Source: Caldifarciminota bacterium | GTDB taxonomy: Bacteria > Hydrothermota > Hydrothermia > B15-G9 > WFZT01 | Direction of reading: 5' to 3' | Length of the DNA: 9,822 bases | Assembly (NCBI GenBank): GCA_026986235.1 | Contig: JALSOY010000181.1 | Span: forward strand, 1 to 9,822 | In this document: positions 6,138 to 9,822 of the stretch, one piece after another | Layout: each line of letters opens with the position of its first letter | How positions within the stretch are numbered: position 1 is the first letter of the stretch | Notes under the pieces: model-generated | Seen by the model: only the letters and a program-made list of their open reading frames with translations | Databases searched by the model: none | Told to the model about the DNA's origin: nothing | Made by a program: the position numbers and the translations under genes

Positions 6138-8063
6138 TTAGCCTATAAACTTCTTAAAAGCATCTTTTGTTTCTTCTTCGGATTTGAGCTCTATGTATCT
6201 TGCCCCCAGTGCCTTTGCTATCTTTTTTGATGTACCCACAGGTGATGGACCTGGATTTATGAATATCCTTTGATCTACAATTTTTCTAAATTCTTTTGCA
6301 TACCTTATTGCATCCTCAACAGGATTTCCTGTCTCCGATATGTTTGGATTTCCGTCTGAAATCAAAACAAAAACCGTATTTTTGTACTGATGTTTCACCT
6401 TTTTTATGTACTCAATGGACTTTTTAAGTCCCTTTGCAAGGGGTGTTGAGCCGTGTACACGAATCTTTCTGAGCTTCTCGTCAGCATAAATGGCATTCCT
6501 GGTCGGCTTTATCGCCAGTTTCGCATCTTTACCCTGAAAGTAAATTATGGAGATCTCATCCCGCGATACATAACCTGTTTTCATTATGTCAATCACAGCC
6601 TTCCTCGTGGACTCAATGACCTTTTCCATGGAATCACTGGCATCGAGAAGGATGAGTACGAGCCGCTTCTTCGGCTCCTGATACATCGGGGTTCTGATCT
6701 CTTTTAACTCACCCCTCTTCAGCATCCTGAGAAGGGTAGCGTAAATGTCCACCTTCTTACCCTTTGTGTATGGCCGGTCTCCTGTCTTTTTACCCCGATC
6801 TGATTCCAAGTATCTTCTTCCCTTCCCGGGCTTTAAACCATTTTTAACATCGTCAAAATTTATCTCCACATACTTCTTCTTTACATCTTTACCCAGAAAA
6901 ACTTCTTTCCCTTTGATGCCGAGTTCTGATATGAGGGGTTTTGACCCCCGGCTCAATTCAGGGATCCAGGCTAACTTTTTTTTTTCGCCCCCGGATTTCC
7001 CCCGCCTCACAAAAATGTCAAACAACCCTTTAAGGCTTCTTGGGGTCTCTTTCTTTTCATCAACAGGGATTTTGAACTCGAGCTCCTTCTGAAGCAGGTT
7101 TTCAAATTCTTCCTCTCTATCAGATGGAATTCTGTGTCTTATCGAAAACCTGACCACCCTTTTAACATCGTCGATCGTCACTGTGAATCTCCCCTCGAGT
7201 GCTGCAAGGGCTTTTGCAGCCCTGAAGGTGGTGATCTCACCTCTATTTGACCTAACTCCAAGTCTTATCATCAACTTTGCAGTCTCAATCATTACTTCTT
7301 CAGGGATCCTGACATCGTTCAGGATTCTTCGGGCATTGGCTATTCTCTCCTTGAGTTCCCTTTGCCGGTTTGCATACTTTCTCCTGAAACCATCAGGATC
7401 CCTGTCAAATTCCTCCCTTCTTTTGAAAACTTCTACTCTGAGGGATGGATCAGTTATAGGTTTTACTTCGATACTCAGTCCAAATCTATCAAGTAACTGA
7501 GGTCTCAGATCTCCTTCCTCAGGGTTCATGCTGCCAATGAGTATAAATTCCGATGGATGTGTATAGGAGATACCTTCTCTTTCCACCGTGTTCCATCCAG
7601 TGGCGGAGGCATCCAGGATGACATCCACGAGATAATCCGGCAGGAGGTTAACTTCGTCAATATAAAGGATGTTCCTGTTCGCCCTACCGAGGATACCTAC
7701 CTCAAAGGACACTTTTTTCTCTTTCAGAGCTTTTTCAATGTTAATCGATCCAAGAACCATGTCCTCCGTGGCTCCTATTGGGAGTTCAACGATTTTCATG
7801 GGAATTTTTTCAACTTCCAGATGGTCTCGCTTACGACATTCCGGACACTGCTTTCTCCTGTCATAAGGATCACAATGGAAAGGGCAACCTTTTACCGCTT
7901 CTATCTCCGGAAGTATCTCTGCAAGTGACCTTACAAGAGTGGTCTTTCCGGTACCTTTTTCGCCTGTGAGAAGAACACCTCCCACCTTTGGGTTAACGAC
8001 AGCAATGAGAAGTCCGAGTTTTAAATCTTCCTGGTCAACAAAAGCGGTAAAGGGAAACATCAC
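6138..8063 (-). CDS. Fused AAA+/VWA metal-chelatase subunit (ChlI-ChlD type, putative cobaltochelatase)
   Basis: This looks like the ATP-driven motor of a cobalt- or magnesium-chelatase, which works with a large CobN/ChlH-type catalytic subunit to insert a metal into a tetrapyrrole. The 641 residues hold an AAA+ domain with Walker A GEKGTGKT (34-41), a four-cysteine insert (C60, C64, C73, C76), Walker B ILYIDEVN (132-139), sensor-1 GSMNP and LLDRFG (arginine 193). A basic linker (about 320-460) leads to a VWA domain with a complete metal-ion-dependent adhesion site: DASDS (474-478), T540 and D570. The fusion and length match the family described as cobaltochelatase subunit, fused ChlI and ChlD. 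No catalytic subunit is in the window. The start is GTG at 8063 or, more likely, ATG at 8060; neither has a Shine-Dalgarno site. The true substrate is uncertain. Confidence 0.88.
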   Translation of the reverse strand: MMFPFTAFVDQEDLKLGLLIAVVNPKVGGVLLTGEKGTGKTTLVRSLAEILPEIEAVKGCPFHCDPYDRRKQCPECRKRDHLEVEKIPMKIVELPIGATEDMVLGSINIEKALKEKKVSFEVGILGRANRNILYIDEVNLLPDYLVDVILDASATGWNTVEREGISYTHPSEFILIGSMNPEEGDLRPQLLDRFGLSIEVKPITDPSLRVEVFKRREEFDRDPDGFRRKYANRQRELKERIANARRILNDVRIPEEVMIETAKLMIRLGVRSNRGEITTFRAAKALAALEGRFTVTIDDVKRVVRFSIRHRIPSDREEEFENLLQKELEFKIPVDEKKETPRSLKGLFDIFVRRGKSGGEKKKLAWIPELSRGSKPLISELGIKGKEVFLGKDVKKKYVEINFDDVKNGLKPGKGRRYLESDRGKKTGDRPYTKGKKVDIYATLLRMLKRGELKEIRTPMYQEPKKRLVLILLDASDSMEKVIESTRKAVIDIMKTGYVSRDEISIIYFQGKDAKLAIKPTRNAIYADEKLRKIRVHGSTPLAKGLKKSIEYIKKVKHQYKNTVFVLISDGNPNISETGNPVEDAIRYAKEFRKIVDQRIFINPGPSPVGTSKKIAKALGARYIELKSEEETKDAFKKFIG

Positions 8064-8067
8064 GATT

Positions 8068-8096
8068 ATTTTAAACTCAGTCTCAAAAACTTACAA
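8068..8096 (-). promoter_or_regulatory. Leaderless-type promoter candidate of the chelatase gene
   Basis: On the minus strand TTGTAA (8096-8091), a 17-nt spacer and TAAAAT (8073-8068) lie directly before the gene. Initiation seven bases past the -10 box falls at about 8061, next to the ATG at 8060. There is no Shine-Dalgarno sequence in the 50 nt upstream, which fits translation of a leaderless mRNA. The -35 box is only a 4/6 match, and the gene could also be read through from the aminotransferase gene. Confidence 0.45.
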
Positions 8097-8116
8097 ATCC
8101 CGCATTCTCCTGGTAA

Positions 8117-8137
8117 ATCCCTTTCTAAAGAAGGGAT
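8117..8137 (-). other. Small hairpin directly after the aminotransferase stop codon
   Basis: Arms ATCCCTT and AAGGGAT form a perfect 7-bp stem with a 7-nt loop, beginning 2 nt after the stop at 8140-8142. On the minus strand only three Ts follow, so this is a weak terminator at best. It could partly attenuate read-through into the chelatase gene or protect the 3' end of the upstream message. Confidence 0.4.
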
Positions 8138-8139
8138 AT

Positions 8140-9240
8140 CTATCTCCTGAAAAACTCTTTTATCTTTTCAACCACATAATTTTTTTCATCTTCTGTCAGT
8201 TCCGGAAAGACCGGTAAAGAGAGGACCTCCCTTGCCGCCTTCTCTGCCTCCGGGAAGTCACCTTCTTTGTACCCCAAGTAGGAAAAGGCAGGTTGAAGGT
8301 GGAGAGGTATGGGATAATGTATCGCCGTCCCTATTCCCCGTTCATTTAAGAAATTTCTAAGTTCGTCACGCTTCTCCGTTCTAATGCTGTACTGATGATA
8401 TATGTGGTAGTTACCTTCCTTTTCCCGGGGAACCCTAACCACATCTTTGAGATTTTCGTTGTAAAAATCTGCAATTTCTCTCCTCTTCCTGTTCCATTCA
8501 TCTGTGTGGGGAAGTTTAACTATCAGGTACGCCGCCTGAAGCGTATCAAGTCTTGAATTGTATCCCAGATATTCGTGATAATACTTTCTTGGGGATCCAT
8601 GAACCCTCAGGCTCTTTACCTTTTTAAAAATTTCTTCGTTATTGGTAACAACGAGTCCACCGTCTCCAAGAGCACCAAGATTTTTAGTCGGGAAGAAACT
8701 AAAAGTTCCAACATCGCCAATGGTTCCGAGTTTTCTACCCCTGTATGTGGCGCCAATTCCCTGGGCCGTATCTTCAATTACGAAAAGATCGTATTTCTTT
8801 GCAATTTCAAGAATCCTGTCCATTTCAGCAGCCTGGCCGTAGAGGTGAACGGGAATTATTGCCCTTGTTTTTTCCGTAATTCTCTCCTCTATAAGTTCAG
8901 GATTGATATTGAATGTATCAGGATCGATGTCCACAAAAACCGGCTTTGCTCCCAGCATGGCGATGGTTTCTGCCGTTGCAACAAATGTAAAGGGAGTGGT
9001 TATAACCTCGTCTCCTGGATTTATACCTATTGCAGAAAGTGCAATACTGATCGCATCAGTTCCGTTACCAACGCCCACCGCGTATTTCACGCCAAGGTAG
9101 TCCGCTACTTTTTCCTCAAACTCACTAACCTGTGGACCGAGGATAAATTTCCCCGATTTAATCACTTCCAAAGTTGCCTTCATGAGCTCATCCATGAGCT
9201 TCTCATGCTGTCTGTTCAATGTAAAAAGTGGCACATTCAT
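8140..9240 (-). CDS. DegT/DnrJ/EryC1/StrS-type PLP-dependent sugar aminotransferase
   Basis: This family moves an amino group, usually from glutamate, onto the keto group of a nucleotide-linked sugar for surface polysaccharide, glycan or antibiotic-sugar synthesis in the cytoplasm. The 366-residue protein has the whole fold. It shows GNGTDA near residue 60 (cofactor phosphate), VIEDTAQ with aspartate 157, FSFFPTKNLGALGDGG with the Schiff-base lysine at 186, NSRLDTLQAA near 228 and AIHYPIPLHLQPAF near 306. The sequence resembles WbpE/WlbC-like enzymes, but substrate cannot be assigned. The ATG at 9240 is preferred because GGAGG lies 8 nt before it and the protein then starts MNVPLFTL, like relatives; an ATG at 9255 would add five residues. 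It follows nuoN closely on the same strand, so co-transcription is likely although the functions look unrelated. No partner sugar genes are visible. Confidence 0.93.
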   Translation of the reverse strand: MNVPLFTLNRQHEKLMDELMKATLEVIKSGKFILGPQVSEFEEKVADYLGVKYAVGVGNGTDAISIALSAIGINPGDEVITTPFTFVATAETIAMLGAKPVFVDIDPDTFNINPELIEERITEKTRAIIPVHLYGQAAEMDRILEIAKKYDLFVIEDTAQGIGATYRGRKLGTIGDVGTFSFFPTKNLGALGDGGLVVTNNEEIFKKVKSLRVHGSPRKYYHEYLGYNSRLDTLQAAYLIVKLPHTDEWNRKRREIADFYNENLKDVVRVPREKEGNYHIYHQYSIRTEKRDELRNFLNERGIGTAIHYPIPLHLQPAFSYLGYKEGDFPEAEKAAREVLSLPVFPELTEDEKNYVVEKIKEFFRR

Positions 9241-9246
9241 CAAAAT

Positions 9247-9253
9247 ATCCTCC
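9247..9253 (-). promoter_or_regulatory. Ribosome binding site deciding the aminotransferase start
   Basis: GGAGGAT on the minus strand puts GGAGG 8 nt from the ATG at 9240. A second purine-rich site, AGGAGGGG (9275-9268), is 12 nt from the alternative ATG at 9255, which is longer than optimal. The nearer site therefore favours the shorter protein. Confidence 0.7.
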
Positions 9254-9291
9254 ATTTTTTGGATTTTCCCCTCCTATCAAAAAACATCCCG

Positions 9292-9822
9292 CTAAAGAGT
9301 TGAAATTATGACTTCAAAGACCTTTTGCGGGAAAAGGCCGAGATAAAACACAAAGATTACTGCTATCCACATAACTGACCTCAAAAACGGAAAGTAAGGA
9401 ATGTTCTGCTCCTCTTTCACATCCATCATGTACATAAAAACAACCACCCTCAGGTAATAGTAGGCGGAGATTGCTCCATTTATAAAACCAAATATAACGA
9501 GCCAGATGTGGTTGCTTCTTGCCGCGGACATAAAAACATAAAATTTCGAGATGAACCCGGATGTTGTGGGAATTCCTGTCATGGATATCATAAAGATTGC
9601 CATCATGAATGCAAGAAGTGGAGAAGTCCGTGAAAGTCCAGCATAATCCTCAAGATTGGAATGGGAGTCTCCAAGCATTGAAATAATGGCGAATGCCCCG
9701 AATACCATGAAGGTATAAGAGAGCATGTAAAATACAACTGCCGCATAAGCTTCCTGATTGGCAGAGACTACGGCCACGAGAACATAACCTGCATGGGCAA
9801 TCGTCGAATATGCGAGCATCCT
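9292..9822 (-). CDS. nuoN: NADH-quinone oxidoreductase subunit N, C-terminal part (partial)
   Basis: NuoN is one of the three antiporter-like membrane subunits of respiratory complex I, which couples NADH oxidation by quinone to proton pumping. The 176 visible residues are about the last third of a roughly 480-residue protein; the reading frame runs off the right edge. It opens with RMLAYSTIAHAGY, a well-known NuoN signature. A conserved lysine sits in a broken helix at GIPTTSGFISKFYVF (lysine 93 of the visible part), corresponding to the pump-channel lysine of E. coli NuoN. Around five hydrophobic segments can be seen, with LEDYAGL in a loop between two of them. In most nuo operons nuoN is last; here a sugar aminotransferase gene follows on the same strand. 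No terminator hairpin lies between them. Confidence 0.94.
   Translation of the reverse strand, partial: RMLAYSTIAHAGYVLVAVVSANQEAYAAVVFYMLSYTFMVFGAFAIISMLGDSHSNLEDYAGLSRTSPLLAFMMAIFMISMTGIPTTSGFISKFYVFMSAARSNHIWLVIFGFINGAISAYYYLRVVVFMYMMDVKEEQNIPYFPFLRSVMWIAVIFVFYLGLFPQKVFEVIISTL

Noticed and set aside
8081..8111. AGGAGA followed by ATG CGG GAT TTG TAA upstream of the chelatase gene
   Set aside because: A four-codon frame is too short to support as a gene; it might be a leader peptide if read-through transcription is used, but nothing else in the sequence points to that.
8575..9303. A 242-codon plus-strand frame opposite the aminotransferase gene
   Set aside because: It is antisense to a gene with intact family motifs, has no ribosome site, and its translation lacks recognisable domains.

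Overview
The window reads as chromosomal DNA of moderate-to-low GC from an uncultured bacterium. The best taxonomic clue is a 1196-residue secreted protein ending in a type IX secretion (T9SS/FlgD-Ig-like) sorting domain, a hallmark of the Bacteroidetes/FCB supergroup and of candidate phyla such as WOR-3 or Cloacimonadota. Lys/Glu-rich proteins would also suit a thermophile. This placement is inference; no rRNA or ribosomal marker is present.

Layout, left to right. (1) 1-456, minus: the N-terminal half of aspartate carbamoyltransferase (pyrB), cut by the window edge, with two stacked sigma70-type promoters. The nearer one predicts an almost leaderless mRNA. (2) 457-950: a divergent intergenic region holding about four tandem GGGGG/CCCCC palindromes (612-785) and a near-consensus promoter for the next gene. 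(3) 951-2237, plus: a full-length cyclopropane-fatty-acyl-phospholipid synthase family enzyme. (4) A 13-bp-stem terminator (2301-2329) between convergent genes, with its T-rich side serving the minus-strand gene. (5) 2345-5935, minus: the modular secreted protein, three [jelly-roll + CARDB-like] pairs, a nidogen-like module and the sorting domain, with its own promoter and Shine-Dalgarno site. (6) 6138-8063, minus: a fused AAA+/VWA (ChlI-ChlD type) metal-chelatase motor subunit. (7) 8140-9240, minus: a DegT/DnrJ/EryC1/StrS-type sugar aminotransferase. (8) 9292-9822, minus: the C-terminal third of NuoN of respiratory complex I, cut by the right edge.

How the genes relate: nuoN and the aminotransferase are 51 bp apart (36 bp if the upstream ATG is used) on the same strand, so the aminotransferase probably rides at the end of the nuo operon. 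The chelatase gene follows after about 76 bp and may be read through, but it also has a promoter-like sequence right against its start. The secreted protein and the fatty-acid methyltransferase look like independent units. No single pathway joins all the genes: pyrimidine synthesis, membrane lipid modification, cell-surface export, tetrapyrrole metallation, surface-sugar synthesis and respiration sit side by side.

I see no mobile element, CRISPR array, tRNA or rRNA, and no clear new multi-gene system. The items most worth a second look are the palindromic repeat cluster, the two genes (pyrB and the chelatase) that lack a Shine-Dalgarno site but have promoter-like boxes predicting leaderless transcripts, the chelatase motor without a visible catalytic partner, and the architecture of the large secreted protein.
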